Of a DNA stretch of 64,000 nt, positions 51,875 to 60,424 are shown piece after piece. A program made the translations under genes and the position numbers. The stretch comes from an uncultured Lachnospiraceae bacterium. GTDB taxonomy: Bacteria; Bacillota; Clostridia; Lachnospirales; Lachnospiraceae. The stretch covers positions 62,001 through 126,000 of the forward strand of contig CANQPM010000010.1 of the NCBI GenBank assembly GCA_947625775.1. Direction: 5' to 3'. Every line of letters begins with the position of its first letter. Position 1 is the first letter of the stretch. The notes beneath the pieces were generated by a model, which saw only the letters and a list, made by a program, of their open reading frames with translations, had not been told where the DNA came from and ran no database searches.

Positions 51875-53747
51875 CTGAAAGCCCCCTCTCCATCAATAAC
51901 AGGATATTCCTGTTTAACATTCCCAGCTCATTGTTGTGCAGAGTAAATCCCGCTATCTGCAAAGCCTGCACATATAAAATTTCGACAAAAATCCGCCACT
52001 GGCTCTCGTCGCCGCATGAAGCCAGTCTCCTGACTAAAGGGCTGCTGTAATTGAAATACAAAGCCGCCGCGGTCTTTGCCGCCGTTTCCTCCTTAAACGC
52101 GTCAAGCATATTGAAGAACATAGAGCTTGCCTGAGCGCGCGACTCATTTACCTGCCGCAGAAAAACCGCGTTTTCATCTACCAGATAAAATGTCGGCTGC
52201 TGATAAGGCGAAAAATGCTTGACCTCCGCCCGACAGTCGTATGCCATCAAAATGCGGTCTGCTGCCTTCACAAAATCAAACACCTCATCCTGCTCATCAG
52301 GCGAAAGCTCCTCCATGAGCTCCTCGACGCTCCAGTCCTCCACGGCGCTTACCTCCAAGCCGTATGTCTCGCCCAGCGTTTCAAGCAAATCAAGCGAATG
52401 GACATATGTGACATTTATCAGCAGCTTGTCCTGTGCAAAGAAAAGCTGTGAAAGCTGTTTATATTTCCCCGCCGTCGGCGCATATACAAGCGGCTCTTTG
52501 CCCATGCGCAGTTCATAGCCTGTCCGCCGTCCGCGCGTCGTTTCAAATTCGTAATAATCTATAAATATCTTAAACAGCTTTGGCGACTCAAGCGCAAGCG
52601 ACGTCAGCGTCAAATAATGCAGCTTAAAAAATTTTTCAAGCATTTGCGGCGAATTTTGCGCCAGCCCCTCTATGTAAGAGATAAGACTTTCCTCAATGGC
52701 ATCGCGCGCCTGTTCAAGCTCCTTATCGGCATAAAAGCCCTCCCGTGACGCTGTCGGGCGCAGCAGAGTGCTGTTTATAATGCACCTTGTAAATACAGCC
52801 CAGTCAGGCAGTATTCCCTCCCCGCTTTCCGTCAAGAGCATATTTTTGAGATAAATGCGGTGGCTTCCCTTTGCCGACGGCAGCACGGAATGGTTCAGTA
52901 TGTATGCCACGCCCGAAACGCCTCCCTGCTCTGACGAAAACGGCACGCAGTCAAAAAAACCTTCCTCAAACATGACCTGCCCGAACAGCATAAGCTCATC
53001 TTTGTTCGTCTTTCGCCCCTCCCACGGCAGATATACGGGATTTAGCTGCTCCTCCTCGCCGTTCTGCCGTATAATCACAGGGAACGGCAGCAGCATGCCA
53101 TAATATATCAAAAGTTTCCTTATCGTCTCCTTGGTGAAATACTCCTCTCTGCCCTTTTTTGCGCAAAGTATCACCCTCGTGCCGCTTTGGGGCATATCGG
53201 CAGTTTCCGCGCCGCCGTCAACAGCGCGTATGCCGTATGTGCCGTCAGGTCTGCCCTGCCATTCCAAAATCGGCGCGTCTTCGGATTTGCACGACCTTGT
53301 GAGTATGCGTATCTCATCCGATACCATAAAGCACGAAAGCAGCCCTATGCCAAACCTGCCTATATAATCCGAACGCAGAGAGTTATCCTCAAGCCCGCGC
53401 TTTGACGATTCGCCGATAATAGCCAAAAATCTGTGTATCTCATCTTCCGTAAGCCCAAGCCCGTTGTCCGTAAATGTAAGCCTGCGCCCCTCCTCGATTT
53501 CAAGCCGTATGCAGCCGTCGTTTTGTGCATTTTCTTTATTATGCCCTGATTTGCTTTCAGATGTATTGTCTAATAAATCCTCTGCGCCTTGGCGCTCATC
53601 AAACCACTTAGCCTTAGCCGTTATCGCGTCGGCTCCGTTCTGCAGCAGCTCGCGGATATACACGTTAGGGCTGCTGTAAAGGTGGTCGGAAAGAATTTCT
53701 ATCATTCCCCCAAGATTTACCTGAAAACGGTAATTGTTATTGTCCAT
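51867..53747 (-). CDS. HSP90-family (HtpG-like) ATPase
   Basis: 626 residues. GHKL ATPase signatures are present: YIRELLQNGADAITA with the catalytic Glu33 and Asn, FTDNGLGLTEDE, and IGRFGIGLLSCFMV. The protein is like HtpG in the N-terminal and middle parts, with a divergent C-terminal region. A hydrophilic insert at about 50-77 lies in the ATPase domain. It differs from canonical HtpG and is coupled to a TPR protein, a pairing reminiscent of uncharacterised HSP90-family modules. Role (chaperone, stress or immunity) is unknown. Confidence 0.9.
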   Translation of the reverse strand: MDNNNYRFQVNLGGMIEILSDHLYSSPNVYIRELLQNGADAITAKAKWFDERQGAEDLLDNTSESKSGHNKENAQNDGCIRLEIEEGRRLTFTDNGLGLTEDEIHRFLAIIGESSKRGLEDNSLRSDYIGRFGIGLLSCFMVSDEIRILTRSCKSEDAPILEWQGRPDGTYGIRAVDGGAETADMPQSGTRVILCAKKGREEYFTKETIRKLLIYYGMLLPFPVIIRQNGEEEQLNPVYLPWEGRKTNKDELMLFGQVMFEEGFFDCVPFSSEQGGVSGVAYILNHSVLPSAKGSHRIYLKNMLLTESGEGILPDWAVFTRCIINSTLLRPTASREGFYADKELEQARDAIEESLISYIEGLAQNSPQMLEKFFKLHYLTLTSLALESPKLFKIFIDYYEFETTRGRRTGYELRMGKEPLVYAPTAGKYKQLSQLFFAQDKLLINVTYVHSLDLLETLGETYGLEVSAVEDWSVEELMEELSPDEQDEVFDFVKAADRILMAYDCRAEVKHFSPYQQPTFYLVDENAVFLRQVNESRAQASSMFFNMLDAFKEETAAKTAAALYFNYSSPLVRRLASCGDESQWRIFVEILYVQALQIAGFTLHNNELGMLNRNILLLMERGLSDV

Positions 53748-53856
53748 GTTTGTTTCTCCCTGATTTATTTAAGAATAAAAAGCAATTTCATTATACCACT
53801 AACAAACAGGGTTGTAAAACCAAAGATACTTGAGTTTCCTCAAATTATAACTGCCA

Positions 53857-53894
53857 AAATACCCGCATAACACATCAAGGCTATGCGGGTATTT
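53857..53894 (-). terminator. Terminator after rlmH
   Basis: AAATACCCGCATA (53857-53869) pairs perfectly with TATGCGGGTATTT (53882-53894). Confidence 0.75.
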
Positions 53895-53905
53895 ACTGTT
53901 TTTAT

Positions 53906-54385
53906 CTACTTATGGTACGGCTCATTGTTAATAATCCTGTACGTCCTGTATATCTGCTCCAGCAAAATCACACGCATAAGCTGGTGCGGAAATGTCATAT
54001 CCGAAAAGCTCAGCCTTTCATCAGCCCTTTTCAATATGCTGTCATGCAGTCCCAGAGAGCCGCCTATCACAAATGCTATGCTGCTTTTTCCCGATACGCC
54101 TAACTTTTCGATATGTCTGGCAAAGTTCACGGAATCACGCTTTTCACCATCTATGGCAAGCGCTATGCAGTACATATCTTCGCGTATGTGCTTAAATATT
54201 CTCTCCGCCTCTTTTTGTTTTATCTGTGTTTCTAAGGTTTCCGATGCTCCATCAAGCGTTTTCTCGTCAGCAACCTCAACTATATCAAGCCTGCAATACC
54301 GTGAAAGCCGTTTTACATATTCTTCCACAGCGTCACGGTAATATTTTTCCTTTATCCTGCCCACGGTGATAAGCGTTATGTTCAT
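53906..54385 (-). CDS. rlmH: 23S rRNA pseudouridine-1915 N3-methyltransferase
   Basis: 159 residues of the SPOUT knot family. MNITLITVGRIKEKYYRDAV opens the protein, FVIGGSLGLHDSILKRADER holds the GGSxG loop that binds SAM, and the end FSDMTFPHQLMRVILLEQIY followed by RTYRIINNEPYHK is the typical RlmH terminus. Methylates N3 of pseudouridine 1915 in helix 69. GGAGTGTAGGCAAT precedes the ATG at 54383-54385. Confidence 0.97.
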   Translation of the reverse strand: MNITLITVGRIKEKYYRDAVEEYVKRLSRYCRLDIVEVADEKTLDGASETLETQIKQKEAERIFKHIREDMYCIALAIDGEKRDSVNFARHIEKLGVSGKSSIAFVIGGSLGLHDSILKRADERLSFSDMTFPHQLMRVILLEQIYRTYRIINNEPYHK

Positions 54386-54618
54386 ATTGCCTACACTCCA
54401 TTCTATCCTTTGCGGCTTAAATTCTGTACCCATACAGAGCAATTTGTTGGTTTATACTTTTTCTAATTTTCATTTTTCTCATTGAAAACTCTACAATGAA
54501 TAGCAAGTTAAAGCCTAACAAATAAATATATATGAAAAATGCCGCCATTCAATTTTCCTAACATTGATAGACTTTTATAACTCGCTTTTACGATCCTATA
54601 ATTTCTTAATGTTTTTTC

Positions 54619-56046
54619 TTAATATTTTTCTATTTGCTGATTATTATTTAAATAATAACGTAAATTTCTAGCCATGCCTTTTTTCACAAGTATTCCCTTG
54701 TCCGTCAGTTCTCGCAATACCAAGATTGCTGATGCCTGTGAAATGCCAAGCGCATCCTGAATATCCTTACGGATAATATAGCCTTTTTCTTGGCACAATT
54801 CTATCACAGCCTGAATACGCTCTTCTTTTTCGGGCTGATAACTTTCTTCCTTTTTAATCCGAAGCCTTTCTTCATTTTCAGGTATATCAGCTCTTTTATA
54901 ATATCCATAGCTTTCTCTCAAAACACTAGCCACGCCAGCCTCATATGAATAAATATCCTTCTGAAAATTCGTATTCGGCAGAGTGATTTTAAACGCGTTG
55001 CTGCTTGTCTCAATCACAGGTTTTTCCTTGTATTCATCATAGCACTCATTTATTTTTAAAATGCCTGTCCCGTATGCCTCTATCAGCTTTAAGCGGTAAA
55101 AAATATTGGCAAGATTTTGATTGCGCAGCGCAGACACGCCTATTTCAATGTCGTCAAGCGAAATGCCCTTCACCAGCCCGCCAATCGTGACAAATTCAAT
55201 CCTGTCCTCAAAAATGCTGATAAGCGTTGAGCTGCTGAACGAATAATCCCTATGGACAATGGCATTGAGCAGCGCCTCCCGCACAGCCTCCACAGGATAA
55301 TCCCTCATATCCACACGCTCAAGCCCCGAAAATTCCGAACGCGTGCGATTATATCTGTCAATATACGAAAACGCCTCCTCCAGCTGTTCAAGAAGCGAGC
55401 CCGAAAGCTCCTTTCTGTCTCTGAAAACCGTCTTTTTAACGCCATCAAAAACCGCAAGCTTAATAGTATGCACAGACTGTTCCGACAGCAGAAATGCCAG
55501 ATTAGTGTACATACCGTCTTCACCTATCATATGAAGTGTACGCATCTGCGCCTCTCCAAGCTCTACACCTTTTTTGGCAAAATAATCCGCTGTCTTTTCA
55601 AAAGTTAATTGCTGATTCAACGACCTTGCCATTTCATAACTGTCACCGCCTGTCTCCTTAATCATGGCAAGAATAGCCGCGTCGCTCGCAGGCACGGTAG
55701 ACGCTCCCTGCCGTACATAAACCCCCTCAGGACGTATGCCCTTGCTGCCAACATAATATGGTCTTGCCGTACCACGCTGGACGCAGACACATACCACGGG
55801 CTTATCTTCTATAACTTCATCTTTATATTCTACAAACATTGTAATGTCAGGTCTTATTGAATCACGCACAGCATTTGCTACCCTCAGCATAATATCATCA
55901 ATATCACTAACCCCGCAGACACTGCCGTCATCATCAATTCCGATAAAAATATTGCCCCCGTCGCCATTAGCAAAAGCTATAACTGTATTTTTGATGTCGT
56001 CAACGTATTCTCTTTTAAATTCAGTTGTCTTATTTTCCACACGCAT
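54619..56046 (-). CDS. AlbA_2/Schlafen-like ATP-binding transcriptional regulator
   Basis: 475 residues. An AlbA_2 domain (about 1-125; TEFKREYVDDIKNTVIAFAN, GDGGNIFIGIDDDGSVCGV) precedes a divergent HATPase-like domain (about 250-350; PVEAVREALLNAIVHRDYSF, YGTGILKINECYDEY). A C-terminal winged helix (about 420-465; IRKDIQDALGISQASAILVL) completes it. These are often DNA-binding regulators or stress/defence components. CGGAGG precedes the ATG. An eight-copy octanucleotide repeat lies 28-92 bases upstream. Confidence 0.88.
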   Translation of the reverse strand: MRVENKTTEFKREYVDDIKNTVIAFANGDGGNIFIGIDDDGSVCGVSDIDDIMLRVANAVRDSIRPDITMFVEYKDEVIEDKPVVCVCVQRGTARPYYVGSKGIRPEGVYVRQGASTVPASDAAILAMIKETGGDSYEMARSLNQQLTFEKTADYFAKKGVELGEAQMRTLHMIGEDGMYTNLAFLLSEQSVHTIKLAVFDGVKKTVFRDRKELSGSLLEQLEEAFSYIDRYNRTRSEFSGLERVDMRDYPVEAVREALLNAIVHRDYSFSSSTLISIFEDRIEFVTIGGLVKGISLDDIEIGVSALRNQNLANIFYRLKLIEAYGTGILKINECYDEYKEKPVIETSSNAFKITLPNTNFQKDIYSYEAGVASVLRESYGYYKRADIPENEERLRIKKEESYQPEKEERIQAVIELCQEKGYIIRKDIQDALGISQASAILVLRELTDKGILVKKGMARNLRYYLNNNQQIEKY

Positions 56047-56074
56047 AACTTGACCTCCGATAACGCAATGACTT

Positions 56075-56138
56075 AATAATCTAATAATCTAATAATCTAA
56101 TAATCTAATAATCTAATAATCTAATAATCTAATAATCT
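56075..56138. repeat. Octanucleotide repeat (AATAATCT)8
   Basis: Eight perfect head-to-tail units with a partial ninth. Situated between the ribosome site of the AlbA_2 gene and its likely promoter, in the plus strand as AATAATCT. Confidence 0.97.
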
Positions 56139-56317
56139 AATAATTATTATAATTAAGTTTGTCAAAAAGTCAAGTATTTTACTGTTTAAATCTTATTATC
56201 CTATCATAAACTAAATTTACGGATAAATTTACGGACTATGCACCCCAGCACATAGCCCGTATCATAAAACCTCGATATATAAATCTTATCGTAAGCTGCT
56301 CTTTGTTTCCGATAAAA

Positions 56318-56334
56318 GGCGCGTTCTTTGCGCC
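56318..56334 (-). terminator. Terminator after nfnB
   Basis: GGCGC (56318-56322) pairs with GCGCC (56330-56334); TTTTAT follows on the minus strand. A preceding 9-bp hairpin, ATTATAAGA/TCTTATAAT, lies at about 56343-56373. Confidence 0.65.
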
Positions 56335-56375
56335 GCTAATCCGATTATAAGAAACGCCCTTTGCCTCTTATAATA

Positions 56376-57761
56376 TTATTTCTCAGACAAATACTTGTGT
56401 ATTCCTTTCGCTGCTGCTTTTCCTGCTCCCATAGCAAGGATTACCGTAGCGGCCCCCGTAACGGCATCTCCGCCCGCAAACACGCCTTCCTTTGTAGTCT
56501 TGCCAAATTCTTCATCAGCAACAATGCACTTCCATTTATTTGTCTCCAATCCTTCTGTAGTTGAAGATATAAGCGGATTGGGCGATGTGCCAAGCGACAT
56601 AATCACGGTGTCAAGCTCCATCTCAAACTCGCTGCCAGGCACTTCCACAGGTCTGCGTCTGCCTGATGCATCTGGCTCTCCAAGCTCCATTCTGATACAT
56701 CTCATGCCCCTTACCCAGTTGTTATCGTCTTCAAGTATCTCTACAGGATTTGTCAGGAGGTCAAATATAATGCCCTCCTCCTTTGCGTGGTGAACCTCCT
56801 CAACTCGCGCAGGCAGTTCCTCCTCACTTCTTCTGTACACGATATGCACCTCAGCCCCTAGCCTGAGCGCCGTTCTCGCCGCGTCCATGGCGACATTGCC
56901 GCCACCGACAACAGCAACCTTTTTACCTCTCATAATAGGCGTATTCGATTCCTCGTTAAACGCCTTCATCAGATTGCTTCTTGTAAGGTACTCGTTTGCG
57001 GAAAATACTCCATTGGCATTCTCGCCTGGAATACCCATAAACTTTGGAAGTCCCGCTCCCGAACCGATAAATACCGCCTCAAAGCCTTCCTCTGAAATAA
57101 GCTCGTCTATCGTAACCGACTTGCCGATAATAACATTCTTCTCAATTTTAACCCCAAGCGACTCGACATTTGCTATCTCCTTTGCGACTACCGCCTCCTT
57201 GGGAAGCCTGAACTCTGGTATGCCGTAAACAAGCACTCCGCCCGCCTCATGCAGCGCCTCAAATATAGTCACGTCATAGCCCATCTTAGCCAAATCTCCC
57301 GCGCATGTAAGTCCTGCAGGACCTGAGCCTATTACGGCGACCTTCTTTCCAAGCTTCTCCTTTGCGGGTTCAGGCTTGATGCCGTTTTCCCTTGCCCAGT
57401 CTGCCACGAAACGCTCCAGCTTGCCGATAGAAATAGGCTCTCCCTTTATGCCCCTGATGCATTTTCCTTCGCACTGGCTTTCCTGCGGGCATACGCGCCC
57501 ACATACGGCTGGAAGCGCAGACGACTCACTGATTATCTTATATGCCTCCTCAATATTCCCAAGCTTCACCTGCTCAATAAATGCGGGAATGTTTATAGCT
57601 ACAGGACAGCCCTGAATACACTTCGCGTTTTTGCAGTTGATGCAGCGCGTTGCTTCCTCGACCGCTTCTTCTTTATTATATCCAAGACATACCTCATCAA
57701 AATTTTTTGCCCTTGCGGCAGCATCCTGTTCACGCACAGGCACTTTCTTTAATACGTCCAT
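56376..57761 (-). CDS. nfnB: NfnB-type / glutamate synthase small-subunit-like flavoprotein
   Basis: 461 residues. N-terminal cluster-binding Cys: CINCKNAKCIQGCP and CGRVCPQESQCEGKCIRG. FAD site VAVIGSGPAGLTCAGDLAKMGYDVTIFE and NADPH site VAVVGGGNVAMDAARTALRLG. Length fits the large subunit of ferredoxin:NADP oxidoreductase (NfnB, about 50 kDa); many databases call it glutamate synthase small subunit. No glutamate synthase large subunit is nearby, and the upstream gene is the NfnA-type partner, 42 bases away. AATGAGGTAAGTA precedes the ATG. Confidence 0.88.
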   Translation of the reverse strand: MDVLKKVPVREQDAAARAKNFDEVCLGYNKEEAVEEATRCINCKNAKCIQGCPVAINIPAFIEQVKLGNIEEAYKIISESSALPAVCGRVCPQESQCEGKCIRGIKGEPISIGKLERFVADWARENGIKPEPAKEKLGKKVAVIGSGPAGLTCAGDLAKMGYDVTIFEALHEAGGVLVYGIPEFRLPKEAVVAKEIANVESLGVKIEKNVIIGKSVTIDELISEEGFEAVFIGSGAGLPKFMGIPGENANGVFSANEYLTRSNLMKAFNEESNTPIMRGKKVAVVGGGNVAMDAARTALRLGAEVHIVYRRSEEELPARVEEVHHAKEEGIIFDLLTNPVEILEDDNNWVRGMRCIRMELGEPDASGRRRPVEVPGSEFEMELDTVIMSLGTSPNPLISSTTEGLETNKWKCIVADEEFGKTTKEGVFAGGDAVTGAATVILAMGAGKAAAKGIHKYLSEK

Positions 57762-57802
57762 TACTTACCTCATTTCCGCGCCCTGTATAGCGCATTTATG
57801 TT

Positions 57803-58681
57803 TTAATTGCACTGACCGCACCCGCCGTGGTGCGTGTCGCCTTCCTGTAACCTGAGCATTGCCCTGCCCTCCTCGGTCTTGTATATCTGCTGGCGTTTCA
57901 TAGCCTCGTCAAAATTTACAAGATGACCGTCAAACTCTGGACCGTCAACACAGGCAAACTTTACCTTGTCACCAACTGTCACGCGGCAAGCTCCGCACAT
58001 ACCCGTGCCATCAACCATTATAGGATTAAGGCTGACTATTGTATGTATTCCAAGCTCCTTTGTGAGCTTGCAGACAAACTTCATCATTATCATAGGTCCG
58101 ATAGCTATGCAGAGGTCATACTTTTTGCCCTCGTCTACCAAATCCTGAATGGTCTGCGTCACCATTCCTTTTCTGCCATATGAGCCGTCGTCTGTGGTCA
58201 CATACAGATTGCCCGCCACAGCCTCCATCTCTTTTTCAAGTATCAAAAGGTCTTTAGTCTTTGCGCCTACGATAACATCAGCGCCAATGCCGTTTTCGTG
58301 AAGCCACTTGACCTGCGGATAAACAGGCGCCGTGCCTACTCCGCCTGCGACGAACAAAATCTTCTTTTTGGCAAGCTCCGCCTTGTCCTCGCTTATCATC
58401 TCCGACGCGCAGCCAAGAGGTCCCACAAAATCATGGAACTCATCTCCCGCCTTTAGCGCCGCCATTCGGGTAGTCTCCGCGCCAACGCTCTGGAAAACAA
58501 TGGTAATCGTACCCTTTGCTCTATCATAATCACAGATAGTAAGAGGTATCCTCTCACCGTCCTTATCCATCCTAACAATCACAAACTGCCCTGGCTGACA
58601 GTTTTTAGCTACGCGCGGAGCCTCGACTACCATTGAAAAAATATTGGAAGTGAGCTCTTTTGCCTCAATAATTTTGTACAT
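57803..58681 (-). CDS. nfnA: NfnA-type / dihydroorotate dehydrogenase-like FAD/NAD subunit
   Basis: 292 residues. FAD-binding region QPGQFVIVRMDKDGERIPLT, NAD-binding VGTAPVYPQVKWLHENGI, and a C-terminal 2Fe-2S site (GMCGACRVTV, then FACVDGPEFDGHLV). With NfnB it should form the electron-bifurcating transhydrogenase coupling NADH, ferredoxin and NADPH, which suits a fermenting anaerobe. Start taken at ATG 58679-58681; earlier in-frame ATG/GTG codons are possible because the best AAAGG is farther upstream. Confidence 0.88.
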   Translation of the reverse strand: MYKIIEAKELTSNIFSMVVEAPRVAKNCQPGQFVIVRMDKDGERIPLTICDYDRAKGTITIVFQSVGAETTRMAALKAGDEFHDFVGPLGCASEMISEDKAELAKKKILFVAGGVGTAPVYPQVKWLHENGIGADVIVGAKTKDLLILEKEMEAVAGNLYVTTDDGSYGRKGMVTQTIQDLVDEGKKYDLCIAIGPMIMMKFVCKLTKELGIHTIVSLNPIMVDGTGMCGACRVTVGDKVKFACVDGPEFDGHLVNFDEAMKRQQIYKTEEGRAMLRLQEGDTHHGGCGQCN

Positions 58682-58873
58682 TAAAATTTTCACCATGCCT
58701 TTCTTGTTATTTTTTTCACACACCTATTATATTTTATACGATAAATCGCATAATTTCAAGACAATTTATAAATCTTAGGCAAAACTATACAACTGCTTAA
58801 ACTCACGCTATTTACCCAGCTGCACTGACACATTCTTTCACCGTCTTTCGCTATCTTACAAAAAACATATAAG

Positions 58874-60358
58874 CTATTCAAAAAAATCCGCAAGCCGATA
58901 CTCGCCCTCATTGACCTTATATGCCCTGTACAAATCCCCCGTATCAACGCTTACGGCATATATGTTGCCCGTGTCCTCTGCTTGACCTGTCAAGTCAACG
59001 TATTCCTCATAAAAAATATAATAAATAACCTGCTCTACCTCCGCCACTGTCTGAACCCTGTAGCGGTTTACGCCCTCCTTATTTGGCAGGTGTCCGTCTA
59101 TGTCACTTATTTTCCCCACCGCGCACAGATTATTCACAAGCACCTGCGCAGCGAGCGTATCCGAAAAATTCACATCGCCGCCAAGTCCAAGCTGATATGT
59201 ACGGTTTACCGTCTCGCTCTCAAGCCCTTTATTGTCATATGCTATAAATGCAAAATTGCTTATGCCATACGGCATCTCAATAGGTCCAGAATACCTTCGG
59301 CTGTCCTTTGTAGGCGCTGTACCGTCTGTAGTATAATATATTTTTGTATCATTGTTGTGGTACACCTCGATAAGCGACGGTCTGCTGTACATGCCGCTGT
59401 CAAGGCTTACCTTCGGCTCTGCTGGCGCTGAAAGACTTATGTAATAATTCTGCGTCACAATATCGCTGCTTATTCCGTACATATTTACAAACATAGTCTT
59501 TATGGTATACTCGCCTGATTCAAGCAAAATAGGCGTTTCATATACCATTGAATTGCTGGTCGGCGCAGAACCGTCAAGCGTATAGTATATAATCCCTTCC
59601 GTATTGCCGCTCAATGTTATTGATATAAGTTCGTCGTATGTACCGCCCTGCTTATTGAAAACAGGCGCAAGCGCCGTATATTTGTTGTATTTTGAGACGA
59701 TTCTCTGTATTCCGCAACTTTTTAAAAGCCCGCCCATCTCCTCATATCTGCCCTGCCGCTCATACTCGCCAAGCAGCAAATCATATGCCTCGTCCATACG
59801 ACTTTCATCTGTGTCTATAGCAAGCATTTCCTCCAAAACAGATGCCATTCCCTCATATTGACCGATATGGTCATAACATTCTGCAAGCAAAAGCCAGCTG
59901 TCCAAATTCTCAGAATTTCTTGCCAATGCCTGCTCCAAATGACTTGCCGCCTCCGTGTAATTATTTTTCTCTATGCACGACAGCGCAAGCTCATACTGAT
60001 GCTCATAGGAATTGTTCCTGTTATTATTTGCCGCTGACACGGCTATTACCGATATTCCTATCACAAGCACCACAAATACCACAGCGACAAAAATCCTTGA
60101 ATTGCGCAGCAAATTCAGCAGCCCTCTCGGAAGATAGTCGCGCAGCTCCAGCTTAATGTCGTCGCCCTCGTCAAAATCATCATAAATATCTTCCTCATTC
60201 GTCTGCGCCTCAAGCTCCTCCGCCATTGAGCTTATCGACTCTGAAAGCGTGGCTTCAAGCTCTATGTCAAAGTCGGGCACAATATTGACCTCTGCGCCGC
60301 ACACCTCACACAGAAGCTTGCCCTCCTCAATTTCATTTCCACATTTAGGACACTTCAC
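58874..60358 (-). CDS. Zinc-ribbon membrane protein with TPR and chitobiase-like repeats
   Basis: 494 residues. N-terminal zinc ribbon KCPKCGNEIEEGKLLCEVCG. A cytoplasmic acidic stretch leads to a TM helix near 90-112. Outside are TPRs (about 120-220; LALSCIEKNNYTEAASHLEQ), two chitobiase/FN3-like beta domains (TLSGNTEGIIYYTLDGSAPT and KIYYTTDGTAPTKDS), and a C-terminal domain. Probably a sensor or wall-associated protein; no function known. GTG 60356-60358 follows GGGGG; an ATG five codons earlier (60373) is equally possible. Confidence 0.82.
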   Translation of the reverse strand: MKCPKCGNEIEEGKLLCEVCGAEVNIVPDFDIELEATLSESISSMAEELEAQTNEEDIYDDFDEGDDIKLELRDYLPRGLLNLLRNSRIFVAVVFVVLVIGISVIAVSAANNNRNNSYEHQYELALSCIEKNNYTEAASHLEQALARNSENLDSWLLLAECYDHIGQYEGMASVLEEMLAIDTDESRMDEAYDLLLGEYERQGRYEEMGGLLKSCGIQRIVSKYNKYTALAPVFNKQGGTYDELISITLSGNTEGIIYYTLDGSAPTSNSMVYETPILLESGEYTIKTMFVNMYGISSDIVTQNYYISLSAPAEPKVSLDSGMYSRPSLIEVYHNNDTKIYYTTDGTAPTKDSRRYSGPIEMPYGISNFAFIAYDNKGLESETVNRTYQLGLGGDVNFSDTLAAQVLVNNLCAVGKISDIDGHLPNKEGVNRYRVQTVAEVEQVIYYIFYEEYVDLTGQAEDTGNIYAVSVDTGDLYRAYKVNEGEYRLADFFE

Positions 60359-60424
60359 GCCGTAATCCCCCATCCCGCTCCCACGGCTTCTAAAATGAAA
60401 AGCTGTAAAAACTCCGTCCTTCTA

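Larger units (their letters stand above)
56047..56375. other. Intergenic region with octamer array and nfnB terminators
   Basis: 329 bases. It holds the array at 56075-56138 and the two hairpins described separately. No ORF. Confidence 0.6.

Noticed and set aside
56075-56138. Octamer array considered as a CRISPR
   Set aside because: Units are 8 bases with no spacers; it is a microsatellite.
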